Source: Paenibacillus sp. DCT19 (GTDB taxonomy: Bacteria; Bacillota; Bacilli; Paenibacillales; Paenibacillaceae). From it: 64,000 bases of DNA. Numbering within the stretch: the first letter of the stretch is position 1; the number at the start of each line of letters is the position of its first letter. Below, piece by piece: positions 45,917-54,591 of this stretch. Made by a program: the position numbers and the translations under genes. Location of the stretch: the NCBI RefSeq assembly GCF_003268635.1, contig NZ_CP029639.1, positions 5,343,501-5,407,500 on the forward strand, written 5' to 3'. A model generated the notes under the pieces. The model searched no databases. It was not told the DNA's origin and saw only the letters and a list, made by a program, of their open reading frames with translations.

Positions 45917-45960
45917 GTTCAAAAAAGCATCCTTCGTAATCAAAAGCGGACTTTTTGAAC
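45917..45960 (+). repeat. Short derivative of the dispersed repeat
   Basis: GTTCAAAAAA, then CATCCTTCGTAATCAAAAGC and GGACTTTTTGAAC: the right end of the repeat joined to the left terminus, 44 bp in all. It lies in the 562-base gene-free stretch 45884-46445, where I also see a palindrome GCAGCATATGCTGC near 46262 but no confident promoter. Confidence 0.65.
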
Positions 45961-46445
45961 AACTTTACATTAACTCTTCCTAAATTATACTCCACCCCGT
46001 CAAGGGCCTCAAGTGAAGTTTGCCCGTTTCCGCGTTCCTCCTGAACTCCTTTTTCTTCCCAGTGTATTGAACCACCGGGACACGAGGTTTATAATGGATA
46101 GGTGGTCGCTCTGAAATGTCGATATTTTGTCATGACTTATTCAGATGATGGTCATAATTGGAGTTGTAATTTTTTTCACATTTCGAGACTGCAACGCAGT
46201 CCCCAATGCATATAGAGTCATTAGACTCCTTTTTCTCGAACAAATAAGTCATAGCACAATGCAGCATATGCTGCACCGGGTAAATAAAAGTTAGTTTAAC
46301 TATAGAAGGCGGTGTTGACCGCATTTTTTTCTATGTGAGCTTTTGCATCCATCCAGTTAGCTGTTTTTTAAGCTTCACCATACTGATGTAGCTCTGCAAA
46401 CAGGCCTATACTACTTAATCCGGTTAAGAACAGGAGGAATAACAA

Positions 46446-47552
46446 ATGTCTACATTAGTTACACCATTTACAGACAAAAGAATGGCTGAGATCGTCGAGA
46501 AGGTTCAGAATGGCGTAAGATTGAGCGTGGAAGACGGTGTCTATCTGTATGAGACAGATGACTTGCTCACACTGGGCCAACTGGCTAACGAAGCCAACCT
46601 GCGGAAGAACGGTAAGAAAGTATATTTCATCGAAAACATGAGCCTTTATTTCACCAACGTATGTGAAGCTCGCTGCGCGTTTTGTAATTTCCGCAAAGAC
46701 CAAGGTGAAGAAGGCTCTTATACGTTGTCTGGTCAGGAAATGATTGATTATGTGGAAGAACATATTCACCCAGGCGTCCGTGAGTTTCATATCGTAGGTG
46801 GGCATAATAATCATGTTCCTTTTCAATATTATGTCGACTCTTTGCGTGCTTTAAACGAAAAATATCCTGATGTCACGCTCAAAGCTTACACAGCTGCTGA
46901 GATTGATTTCTTCACTCGTATTAGCGGTTTGAGCATTAAGGAAGTTCTGCAAGAGCTGCAAAAAGCAGGTCTGAAATCTCTGACTGGCGGCGGCGCGGAA
47001 ATTCTGTCTGATGAGTATCGCAAAAAAATGCGCGTAGACAAAGCCAATGTTGATCGCTATCTCGAAGTACACCGCACTGCTCACAACCTGGGCATGCGTA
47101 CGCATACAACCATGCTGTACGGATCCATTGAATCCTACGAGGATCGTGTGAATCACATGGTTCAAATTCGTGAGCTTCAAGATGAGACAAATGGTTTTAT
47201 GGTGTTTATCCCGCTCTCCATGCAGCCTAAGAGCAAAAGTGCAAGCATTATGCGTCGTAACTCTGCTTACGAGGATCTCAAAACCATTGCGATCAGCCGC
47301 CTGATGCTCGATAACATCGACCATGTTAAAGCGTACTTCATTAATATTGGTCCACAATTAACACAAGTTGCTCTGAGCTTCGGCGCTTCCGATGTTCATG
47401 GCACCATTGTACGTGAAAAAATCAGTCATGCTGCAGGTGCACTTACACCAGAAGGATTAACTCGTAAAGAATTGATCTGGTTAGTTAAAGGTGCTGGGCG
47501 CATTCCTGTAGAGCGTGATACTTTCTATAACGAAATTCAAGTATACGAGTAA
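46446..47552 (+). CDS. mqnE: Aminofutalosine synthase, radical SAM enzyme
   Basis: A 368-residue radical SAM enzyme of the futalosine route to menaquinone; MqnE joins carboxyvinyl-oxybenzoate to SAM, giving aminofutalosine. The cluster motif is CEARCAFCNF at about residues 72-79 (CxxxCxxC). Family blocks follow: FHIVGGHNNHVPFQYYVDSLRAL, TLKAYTAAEIDFF, GLKSLTGGGAEILSDEYR and DETNGFMVFIPLSMQP. AGGAGG lies 8 bases before the ATG. MqnC and CofH are related; the GGGAEI and HIVGG blocks favour MqnE. It implies this strain uses the futalosine pathway, at least in part; no other mqn gene is in the window. Confidence 0.88.
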   Translation: MSTLVTPFTDKRMAEIVEKVQNGVRLSVEDGVYLYETDDLLTLGQLANEANLRKNGKKVYFIENMSLYFTNVCEARCAFCNFRKDQGEEGSYTLSGQEMIDYVEEHIHPGVREFHIVGGHNNHVPFQYYVDSLRALNEKYPDVTLKAYTAAEIDFFTRISGLSIKEVLQELQKAGLKSLTGGGAEILSDEYRKKMRVDKANVDRYLEVHRTAHNLGMRTHTTMLYGSIESYEDRVNHMVQIRELQDETNGFMVFIPLSMQPKSKSASIMRRNSAYEDLKTIAISRLMLDNIDHVKAYFINIGPQLTQVALSFGASDVHGTIVREKISHAAGALTPEGLTRKELIWLVKGAGRIPVERDTFYNEIQVYE

Positions 47553-47690
47553 CATCTGCTTTTATATTTCCCAGCCACATCCAAGTAATGAATCGGATTC
47601 AGGCAAGATATAGCTCGGCTGCTTCTTCTCAACAATTCATTGTAAGGTTAGCACTTTCGACTATATCTTCACCCCTGAAGTCACCTCCAG

Positions 47691-47710
47691 GGTTGTACCA
47701 TGGTACAACC
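47691..47710. repeat. Perfect 20-bp palindrome
   Basis: GGTTGTACCATGGTACAACC reads the same on both strands. It lies in the 298-base gene-free stretch 47553-47850, upstream of yutJ. It may be an operator for a dimeric regulator. Confidence 0.6.
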
Positions 47711-47770
47711 GTGCTACACGATATCTGTAATTTGAAATGCATATTTTCTGAATATCAAAATAAAAACAAA

Positions 47771-47802
47771 TTGGAGCAGCTATGGAAGCATAGCTGCTCC
47801 AA
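47771..47802. terminator. Long hairpin between mqnE and yutJ
   Basis: TTGGAGCAGCTATG pairs exactly with CATAGCTGCTCCAA around GAAG. A U-rich tract follows only on the minus strand, so its role as an mqnE terminator is uncertain. It ends 48 bases before yutJ. Confidence 0.55.
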
Positions 47803-47850
47803 AGGTTGCAGCCCCGCTTAACGGGACTGATGCAGAAAGGAAGCCGAGTC

Positions 47851-48912
47851 ATGAAAAATTTCGTCGTTCTCGGAGGCGGTTACGGTGGCCTCACGATTAT
47901 CAAAGAACTTCTTGAAGGTAAAATTCCAGCAGACACACAAATCGTACTGGTGGATCGCAGCCCTTTTCAAGGATTAAAGACTGAATATTACGCACTCGCA
48001 GCAGGCACCGTATCTGATTACGACCTGCGCATCCAATTTCCAGTTCATGAAAAAGTTACGTATCGGTATGGAGAAGTGACGGCGATTGATCTGGAACAGC
48101 GTCAGATTGAATTTGAAGGCCAAGATCCGTTGGAATATGACAAACTGGTGATTGGATTAGGTTGTACCGATCGTTTCCATAACACACCAGGAGCAGAGGA
48201 ATATAGCTGCACCATTCAGAGCTTCAGCAAAACAAGAGAAACGTATCTTCGTCTTAGTGAAGTAAAAGCTTATGGACAAGTACACATCGTTGGTGGCGGT
48301 CTAAGTGGTGTAGAGATGGCCGCAGAGCTTCGTGAGAGCAGACCTGATCTTAATATCAGCATCCTGGATCGTGGGGAACGTGTATTGTCTGCCTTCCCAC
48401 AACGTCTATCCGCATATGTTCATGAATGGTTTGGTGAACATCAGGTCGAGACACGTGGACATATTGCCATTTCCCGTCTGGAAGCAGATGGAATTTATAA
48501 TCAGGATGAGGAAATTTTGACGGACGCCGTAGTATGGACTGCTGGAATCCAGCCGGTCAAAGTCGTACAGGACTTGGATGTCACCAAAGATCCCCAAGGC
48601 CGTGTTGTCCTTAACGAATATTATCAAATTCCTGAATATACAGATGTCTATGTTGTCGGTGACTGCGCTAGCGTGCCTTACGCTCCAAGTGGTCAAGCAG
48701 CAGAAGTACAGGGTGAACAGATCGCTCATATTCAGCATGCCCTTTGGAAAGGTGAAAAACCCAATCCACACCCTCTTAAGTTACGCGGCACGTTAGGTGC
48801 GCTTGGTAAGAAGGCTGGTTTTGGGCTAATGGGCAAAACGTCCATGATGGGACGTGTGCCTCGTATTTTGAAAAGCGGCGTGCTCTGGATGTCCAAGCGT
48901 CATCTCGGTTAG
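47851..48912 (+). CDS. yutJ: NADH dehydrogenase-like flavoprotein YutJ
   Basis: A 353-residue FAD protein of the type II NADH dehydrogenase fold. GGGYGGLTII is at the N-terminus, VHIVGGGLSGVEMAAELRE near 165 is the NAD site, and DVYVVGDCASV near 278 is the second FAD block. Matches B. subtilis YutJ by neighbours (yuzB, yutI) as well as by fold. Its electron acceptor is not established. I chose the ATG at 47851 after AAAGGAAG. It overlaps the convergent yuzB end by 4 bases. Confidence 0.88.
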   Translation: MKNFVVLGGGYGGLTIIKELLEGKIPADTQIVLVDRSPFQGLKTEYYALAAGTVSDYDLRIQFPVHEKVTYRYGEVTAIDLEQRQIEFEGQDPLEYDKLVIGLGCTDRFHNTPGAEEYSCTIQSFSKTRETYLRLSEVKAYGQVHIVGGGLSGVEMAAELRESRPDLNISILDRGERVLSAFPQRLSAYVHEWFGEHQVETRGHIAISRLEADGIYNQDEEILTDAVVWTAGIQPVKVVQDLDVTKDPQGRVVLNEYYQIPEYTDVYVVGDCASVPYAPSGQAAEVQGEQIAHIQHALWKGEKPNPHPLKLRGTLGALGKKAGFGLMGKTSMMGRVPRILKSGVLWMSKRHLG

Positions 48913-49163
48913 TCGAGATCCAGTTCACTCCAGGCATCGGCTTCAGCAATTTTGGCTAAGATGGCGTTGTATAGATCTTCAACTTTGTCGGTAATGACTA
49001 ATTCGCCATTCACTAGTGCAAAAGGAGTCATGTAACATTGGCCACAATTGCTGAGGCAGCCGTATTCAATAACATCATAATCTGGATTCTCATCCAGTTG
49101 ATCCATGATTTCATCTGTGCCAAAGTGCATGTTATTCGCACAAAATTCAATAATTGGTCTCAT
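48909..49163 (-). CDS. yuzB: YuzB family protein
   Basis: An 84-residue protein of the YuzB family (UPF0349), with a thioredoxin-like ferredoxin pattern: cysteines at about 8, 36, 40 and 43 (IEFCANN, YGCLSNCGQCY). The CxxxCxxC set may bind an Fe-S cluster or zinc. It starts in the short spacer before yutI, transcribed away from it. The acidic tail ends SELDLD. Function unknown, but the position between yutJ and yutI is conserved in Bacillus. Confidence 0.88.
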   Translation of the reverse strand: MRPIIEFCANNMHFGTDEIMDQLDENPDYDVIEYGCLSNCGQCYMTPFALVNGELVITDKVEDLYNAILAKIAEADAWSELDLD

Positions 49164-49243
49164 GTAGGTTCACCTGCTTTGTTTGACCATTTTAATTTAT
49201 GGTCATTTGTAATATAATATATAGAGGAAAGGAGTTGAAAAAA

Positions 49244-49492
49244 ATGAGCGAAAACGCACAAAGCACCATGATGTATGATGAGGTATCCGATGTGCTTGAC
49301 AAACTTCGTCCGTTCCTGCAACGCGATGGCGGTGACGTGGAATTGGTTGACGTAGAAGATGGCATCGTTAAGCTGAAACTGGTCGGTGCCTGCGGCAGTT
49401 GCCCAAGCTCCACCATTACCTTAAAAGCCGGGATTGAACGCGCCCTTCTTGAAGAAGTTGACGGTGTCGAAGAAGTCGTACAAGTATTCTAA
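49244..49492 (+). CDS. yutI: NifU-like Fe-S scaffold YutI
   Basis: An 82-residue NifU C-terminal domain protein, a scaffold or carrier for [4Fe-4S] clusters. [43 protein letters not shown] carries the CxxC ligand pair at about 48 and 51. I chose the ATG at 49244 ([10 protein letters not shown]), 9 bases after AAAGGAG. It ends in a terminator. Confidence 0.93.
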   Translation: MSENAQSTMMYDEVSDVLDKLRPFLQRDGGDVELVDVEDGIVKLKLVGACGSCPSSTITLKAGIERALLEEVDGVEEVVQVF

Positions 49493-49516
49493 TCAATCCT
49501 TCACGAAATAAACCTC

Positions 49517-49556
49517 AAGAGCCTTTCGCTTCAATGAAGCGGAGGGCTCTTTTTTG
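49517..49556 (+). terminator. Terminator after yutI
   Basis: AAGAGCC.T.CGCTTCA pairs with TGAAGCG.A.GGCTCTT, followed by T-run. Confidence 0.85.
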
Positions 49557-49619
49557 TGCCTATTTCATTTTAACATAGTTCACATATCCTTCGCCCTACC
49601 GTTTCGCATTCTGCTACGT

Positions 49620-50384
49620 CTAAATTGTTGGACGAATTGGATCAAGTCCTCCAGACACATCCATAATGTTACCTGTAATAAAATCGGAATGGTCTAGACA
49701 GAGATACGTAATGACACGTGCAATATCTTCACCGCTGCCAGGACGCCCTCTTGGTGTTTCCTCGTCCGTTATCCCAGCAATTTCATCTATCGTTTTCTCT
49801 TTATTAGTGCCGCGGATATCCCCAGGACATACCATATTCACTGTTATGCCGTTAGACGCTTCTTCTACAGCTAATGTTTTGGTAAAAGAAACCAAACCCA
49901 CCTTCGCAGCTGCATATACAGCTCGATGAGGCCATGATCTAGCTTCTCCGGCATGACTGAATCCAAAGTGGATGATACGCCCCCACTGCTTACGCCGCAT
50001 CTCTGGCAGCACATACTGATCAAGCAGCATAGGCCCAAGCAAATTACCCTGTACTAACATTTGTATTTCCGCTTCTGCATATTCGGCAAACAAACGGCGC
50101 TCTCGGACAAAGGGGCCAGCATTATTCACAAGAATATCGATGCTCCCGAGCTGTTCTTCCACCTGTTTCACCAAAAATGTAATCTCCTCGGTCTTCGAAA
50201 TGTCAGCCTGGATCGCAATACAATTTACGCCTTTGGCTATGATCTGAGCTTGAAGCTCCTCCGCTTCGAGTCGGCTATTCACATAATTCAGGGCAATATG
50301 GCATCCCTGATCCGCCAGACTGAGGGCTGTCATTTTTCCAAGGCCTTTGGCACTTCCCGTTATGAGGGCAATCTTCCCCTTCAC
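49620..50384 (-). CDS. Short-chain dehydrogenase/reductase
   Basis: A classical SDR of about 254 residues: TGSAKGLGKMTALSL cofactor loop near the start, DILVNNAGPF, and the catalytic Tyr in VYAAAKVG (YxxxK), with the expected Ser in IHFGFSHAG. The C-terminal GNIMDVSGGLDPI is typical of 3-oxoacyl-ACP-reductase-like members such as B. subtilis YtkK. The start is uncertain: GTG at 50384 has GGGGG with 6 bases spacing, whereas ATG at 50390 is too close to it. Substrate unknown. Confidence 0.82.
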   Translation of the reverse strand: MKGKIALITGSAKGLGKMTALSLADQGCHIALNYVNSRLEAEELQAQIIAKGVNCIAIQADISKTEEITFLVKQVEEQLGSIDILVNNAGPFVRERRLFAEYAEAEIQMLVQGNLLGPMLLDQYVLPEMRRKQWGRIIHFGFSHAGEARSWPHRAVYAAAKVGLVSFTKTLAVEEASNGITVNMVCPGDIRGTNKEKTIDEIAGITDEETPRGRPGSGEDIARVITYLCLDHSDFITGNIMDVSGGLDPIRPTI

Positions 50385-50566
50385 GTCCATCCCCCTCTTC
50401 AATGAGCAGTCATTCATTAGTATAAAAGATTTATCATCCCCTCACAACTTGCATATTTTATAGGGATTTTATCTCTTTAATTCCAGATATATCTTGCCAG
50501 TGATAACTAGCTATGTTAGTGTCGGTGATATCGTGCGAAAGAAACTTATTATGAAAGGGCTGTGTG

Positions 50567-51547
50567 ATGAACATTTTTAAAAGAAGATGGAAAACATTTA
50601 TGCTGTTAATATTCATTAGTTTCTTAGCTTTCTCAGATGCTCCTCAAGTAACCGCAACAACCGATGAAGAGCAATCTCCTGATGCGTATAACTGGATTGC
50701 TGGGCCGGCTACTGTAGATTTAGATAGCAAAGCCACTTTAGAAATCCCTGAAGGCTATTTTTTTCTGGATAAAGCCAACACACAACGTTCAATGCTCAAT
50801 GCAGGTGGAAAACCTAACGGTAATGAAATAGGTAGCTTGTACAATAATAGCGATTCAGGTTCATGGTATGTCGTGTTTGAATACGTGAGAACCGGTCATA
50901 TCCGAGATGATGATCAGAAGCTGGATGCGAACGAACTTTTAAGCAGTTATATTCGTGGTACAGAAGCGGGGAACCGAGAAGCGGAGTTTGAAGATCGAAC
51001 TTACGTAACAGGTTGGGAAATTGAACCTACATATGATAGCAGCAAACATCAATTAATTTATTCTCTGGGTTTCAAGGATGCTTTTGAACAGGCCATGGTC
51101 AATTACAATGTACATATACTAACACGTGAAGGGTATGTATCTGCGATTTTGGTTACAGATCTGGCTAATTTTCAACAGAACAATAAAACATTTGAGGAAG
51201 CTGTTCTTAACCAATTGAGTATCAGTGCAGGATATACCTATGAAGAATACGATGCCTCGACAGACAAAACCTCAACGATCGGACTCAAAAGTTTAATTTG
51301 GGGCGGTATCGGTTATACAGGCAGTCCCACGAACAACTTATTGCTTTTTCTCAAGAAGTCATGGTTTATAATTTTAATTGTAGTCGTTGGGCTGATTGCT
51401 TGGATTAGATTCAAACGATCAAAAGGTGATGAAGAACAGCTCTCTCCTACGGAGCGAATGGTTCTGCAGGAGGCAGATGAACAGCAGAATGCCGATCAAA
51501 ATGAATTATCATATTATCGCAATTCTGGGCAGCCGCCTCATCAATAA
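50567..51547 (+). CDS. DUF2167 membrane protein, first of a tandem pair
   Basis: A 326-residue exported membrane protein. A signal or anchor segment spans about 8-28. The long extracellular domain (30-260) has the DUF2167 pattern: YNWIAGPATVDLDSKATLEIPEGYFFLD near the start, GSWYVVFEYVRTGHIRDDD, and TGWEIEPTYDSSKHQLIYSLGF. A membrane segment spans about 265-285, followed by a charged cytoplasmic tail. AAAGGG precedes the ATG at 50567. It is closely similar along its whole length to the gene at 51865. Function is unknown. Confidence 0.82.
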   Translation: MNIFKRRWKTFMLLIFISFLAFSDAPQVTATTDEEQSPDAYNWIAGPATVDLDSKATLEIPEGYFFLDKANTQRSMLNAGGKPNGNEIGSLYNNSDSGSWYVVFEYVRTGHIRDDDQKLDANELLSSYIRGTEAGNREAEFEDRTYVTGWEIEPTYDSSKHQLIYSLGFKDAFEQAMVNYNVHILTREGYVSAILVTDLANFQQNNKTFEEAVLNQLSISAGYTYEEYDASTDKTSTIGLKSLIWGGIGYTGSPTNNLLLFLKKSWFIILIVVVGLIAWIRFKRSKGDEEQLSPTERMVLQEADEQQNADQNELSYYRNSGQPPHQ

Positions 51548-51566
51548 TTGCAGTTAATAGCAGCAT

Positions 51567-51606
51567 AAAGGCCGTATATCTCTCCTATGGGGGTACACGG
51601 TCTTTG
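51567..51606 (+). terminator. Terminator between the DUF2167 genes
   Basis: AAAGGCCGTGTA-type stem (AAAGGCCGT with ACGGTCTTT) around a CTCCTATGGGG loop. It lies in the 317-base gene-free stretch 51548-51864, which also holds an imperfect inverted repeat GTCGTTACTT/AAAGTAATGAC at 51774-51801, a possible operator of the second gene. Confidence 0.65.
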
Positions 51607-51864
51607 TGTTGTACTTTAGCTCAACCGCCTCATTTGCAAAAAAGTGTAAGCCTCGGACTAAATACTTATATTCCCATCCTTTACTTTGTTATCAATTAGG
51701 TCTTTAGAAGGAAAATACCACCTAAATAACCATATATACCTTGTCTGGTAGGGGTGTCTATGGTAATGTCGATAAGTCGTTACTTCCTGTGAAAGTAATG
51801 ACACAATACATATGGTCATGTAAATATAATCATTACATGGCAACGCTGAAAGGATTTATAGCAA

Positions 51865-52869
51865 ATGATGAAAAAATGTGTAGCATCCCTGATCGCCATA
51901 CTGCTTGTACTTACATTACAAGCCCCCTTCTCCATCACAGCTTCTGCAGAAAGTAACAGTAGCACCACTGAGGATTATCAATGGATAGACGGACCACAAG
52001 ATGTCATGCTCGACAGCAAAGCCTCCTTGAAAGTAGTTGAAGGACTTACCTTTTTAGATGAAGCCAACACAAAACGTTTCATGGAAGACACCGAATCCTT
52101 CCCGAACGGAACAGAGATCGGTAGTATCTATGGAGCGGGTGAGAACTCCAACTGGTACGTGATCTTCGAGTACAATGACACTGGACATATTGACGACAGT
52201 GACAAGGATGACCTCGATGCTGAAGAGCTCCTGGACAGCTACAAACGAGGTACAGAGGAACAGAATGAGAAAACGACTCCTGATAACCAACTGTTTATTA
52301 CTGGCTGGGACATTGAACCGAACTATGATAGCGCCAAACACCATTTGCTTTATTCCATTGGTCTCAAAGACGCTCAGCAGGAAGCCCTCGTTAATTACAA
52401 TGTGAACGTTCTGACACGTCAGGGCTATATCGGCGTTATTCTCGTTACAGACAGTGCTAATTTTGAGGAGAACCGAAGACAGTTTGAGGACAACGTTCTC
52501 TCCAATCTTACCGTCACTGCGGGTAACAAGTATGAGGAGTTTGACGCTTCGATCGACAGAAAATCAGAACTCGGCTTAACCAGTCTCATCCTTGGTGGTG
52601 CAGGAGTGGCTGTTGCCAAAAAAGTAGGATTGTTGTTATTGCTCAAAAAAGGATGGTTTGTCATTGTAGCTCTAGTCGTTGGAGCATTCGGATGGCTACG
52701 TAATAAGCTGACTGGACGCAAAAAAAATGATGCTGATCATCCTACGGATGAGAACTCTCTTTCTCCTGCTGAACAGGCATATCAACAGCATGCAGCTGGA
52801 CAGGAATCCATCGAGCACACCCATTCATCCACTGGTGATCATTCAGAGAATGACCCGAACAAGCGCTAA
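51865..52869 (+). CDS. DUF2167 membrane protein, second of a tandem pair
   Basis: A 334-residue paralogue of the preceding protein: signal segment (about 5-27), extracellular DUF2167 domain with YQWIDGPQDVMLDSKASLKVVEGLTFLD and TGWDIEPNYDSAKHHLLYSIGLKDAQ, a glycine-rich segment and membrane span (about 245-285), then a charged tail rich in His, Glu and Asp. AAAGGA lies 11 bases before the first ATG. The terminator and separate upstream region suggest it has its own promoter. The two copies differ most in their cytoplasmic tails. Confidence 0.82.
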   Translation: MMKKCVASLIAILLVLTLQAPFSITASAESNSSTTEDYQWIDGPQDVMLDSKASLKVVEGLTFLDEANTKRFMEDTESFPNGTEIGSIYGAGENSNWYVIFEYNDTGHIDDSDKDDLDAEELLDSYKRGTEEQNEKTTPDNQLFITGWDIEPNYDSAKHHLLYSIGLKDAQQEALVNYNVNVLTRQGYIGVILVTDSANFEENRRQFEDNVLSNLTVTAGNKYEEFDASIDRKSELGLTSLILGGAGVAVAKKVGLLLLLKKGWFVIVALVVGAFGWLRNKLTGRKKNDADHPTDENSLSPAEQAYQQHAAGQESIEHTHSSTGDHSENDPNKR

Positions 52870-52897
52870 CAGCTTCAATCACGAATAATCAACACAC

Positions 52898-52939
52898 AAA
52901 AGCCCTACATCCTTGTTCAAAAGGTGTAGGGCTTTTTTT
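52898..52939 (+). terminator. Terminator after the second DUF2167 gene
   Basis: AAAGCCCTACA pairs with TGTAGGGCTTT, then a T-run. It lies between this gene and the convergent metQ. Confidence 0.85.
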
Positions 52940-53008
52940 GCATCGATACAGCGCTCCGTATCATCAATAATAAGCGGAATCGACTTTTTATGTTCGTTAA
53001 GCTATTAC

Positions 53009-53845
53009 TTAAAATGCAGGTTCAACTGCACCTTGGTAACGATCTTTAATAAATGTTTTTACTGCTTCGGAATTCAGGGCTGCTGCCAGTTTCTTGATTG
53101 CATCTGAATCTTTGTTATCTTCACGAGCTACAAGAATGTTAGCATACGGGTTACCTTGCAGATCTTCGATTAGAAGAGCATCTTTTTCTGGATTCAGATT
53201 CGCTTCCAGTGCAAAGTTTGCATTAATGAATACCAGGTCTGCTTCATCCAACTGACGCGGCATCATCGCTGCATCCAACTCAATAATCTCCAGGTTTTTC
53301 GGATTTTCAGTAATGTCTTGCAGAGTTGACGAGATGTTTGTGTTGTCTTTGAGCGTAATCAGACCTTCTTTTGCAAGCAACAACAATGCACGGCCACCAT
53401 TGGATGGGTCATTCGGGATCGCAACTTTTGCGCCGTCTTTCAATTCATCCAATGATTTGATCTTTTTGGAATAGCCACCAAAAGGCTCTACGTGTACAGG
53501 AGTTACAGTTACAAGGTTAAAACCACGTGCTGCATTTTCTGCATCTAGATAAGGTTGGTGTTGGAAGAAGTTAGCGTCCAATTGTTTGTCAGCCAATTGC
53601 TGATTCGGTTGAACATAATCATTAAATGTTACAACTTGCAAACGAATACCTTCTGCTTCAAGTTCAGGCTTGATACTTTCCAGAATTTCAGCATGAGGTG
53701 TAGGAGATGCTCCCACTTTCAGTTCAACGGTACGTGGTGCACCAGCAGAATTGTCTGCTCCGCTATCCGCATCCTTGTTGTTACCGCAAGCAGCTAGTAC
53801 TGCAATCAGCAAAATACTTAGTAGAGCAAATGACCATTTTTTCAT
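53009..53845 (-). CDS. metQ: Methionine-binding lipoprotein MetQ
   Basis: A 278-residue NlpA-family lipoprotein that binds methionine outside the cell for the MetNPQ importer. The signal is MKKWSFALLSILLIAVLAACGN with lipobox LAAC. Family blocks: VGASPTPHAEILESIKPELEAEGIRLQVVTFNDYVQPNQQLADKQLDANFFQHQPYLD split across two motifs, and the PNDPSNGGRALLLL binding loop. I chose the ATG at 53845 after GAAGGGG. Third gene of the metNPQ operon, which is controlled by a SAM-I riboswitch. Confidence 0.93.
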   Translation of the reverse strand: MKKWSFALLSILLIAVLAACGNNKDADSGADNSAGAPRTVELKVGASPTPHAEILESIKPELEAEGIRLQVVTFNDYVQPNQQLADKQLDANFFQHQPYLDAENAARGFNLVTVTPVHVEPFGGYSKKIKSLDELKDGAKVAIPNDPSNGGRALLLLAKEGLITLKDNTNISSTLQDITENPKNLEIIELDAAMMPRQLDEADLVFINANFALEANLNPEKDALLIEDLQGNPYANILVAREDNKDSDAIKKLAAALNSEAVKTFIKDRYQGAVEPAF

Positions 53846-53930
53846 GTGTAAAACCCCTTCTCCAATCAATTTTTGTTGCATTAGCTGAGCCTGATCAATT
53901 TGATCATGCGTCAGACATGCTGTCTATGTG

Positions 53931-54590
53931 TTATTTCCTGGTGAACCATTTAACCAAGCGATCTCCAGACATCTGAAGGACTTGTACCAAAATGACGATT
54001 AATACTACCGCTACAAGCATGACCTCGGTCTGGTAACGATAATAACCATAGTTGATCGCCAGCGTCCCAAGTCCACCGCCGCCAACCATCCCCGCCATTG
54101 CCGTATAGGAAACCAACGTAACAATGGTGATCGTTATACCTGCCAGCAAACCAGGTAATGCCTCTGGTAACAGAACACGTCTTACAATCTGCCCTGTCGA
54201 GGCTCCCATCGCTTGTGCAGCTTCTATGACTCCACGATCCACCTCACGCAATGTCGTCTCCACAATCCTAGCGAAGTACGGCGCTGCTGCAATGACAAGT
54301 GGTGGAATTGTACCCAACACACCTGTAGCCGTTCCAACAAGCGCACGGGTAACTGGAAGTAGAGCAACAATTAAGATGATGAATGGAACAGATCGCAATA
54401 TATTCACAATCACCGACAGAATCGAATAAACGAGAACCGATTTTGCCGATGAGGATCTTGCCGTCATGAATAGCAGCACACCCAATGGTAAGCCAATAAT
54501 TACAGTAAACAGACCGGATACAAGAAGAATCTGCAACGTCTCAATAGACGCCTTGCCAACCTCTTCCCAGCGTACAGTTGAAAAATCCAT
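53931..54590 (-). CDS. metP: Methionine ABC transporter permease
   Basis: A 219-residue permease with five membrane segments and the EAA loop EAAQAMGASTGQIVRRVLLPEALPG at about 140-164. MetI/MetP family. I chose the ATG at 54590 (MDFSTVRWEEVGKA), 10 bases after GGAGGTG, right after the metN stop. It forms the channel for methionine import with MetN and MetQ. Confidence 0.93.
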   Translation of the reverse strand: MDFSTVRWEEVGKASIETLQILLVSGLFTVIIGLPLGVLLFMTARSSSAKSVLVYSILSVIVNILRSVPFIILIVALLPVTRALVGTATGVLGTIPPLVIAAAPYFARIVETTLREVDRGVIEAAQAMGASTGQIVRRVLLPEALPGLLAGITITIVTLVSYTAMAGMVGGGGLGTLAINYGYYRYQTEVMLVAVVLIVILVQVLQMSGDRLVKWFTRK

Positions 54591-54591
54591 G

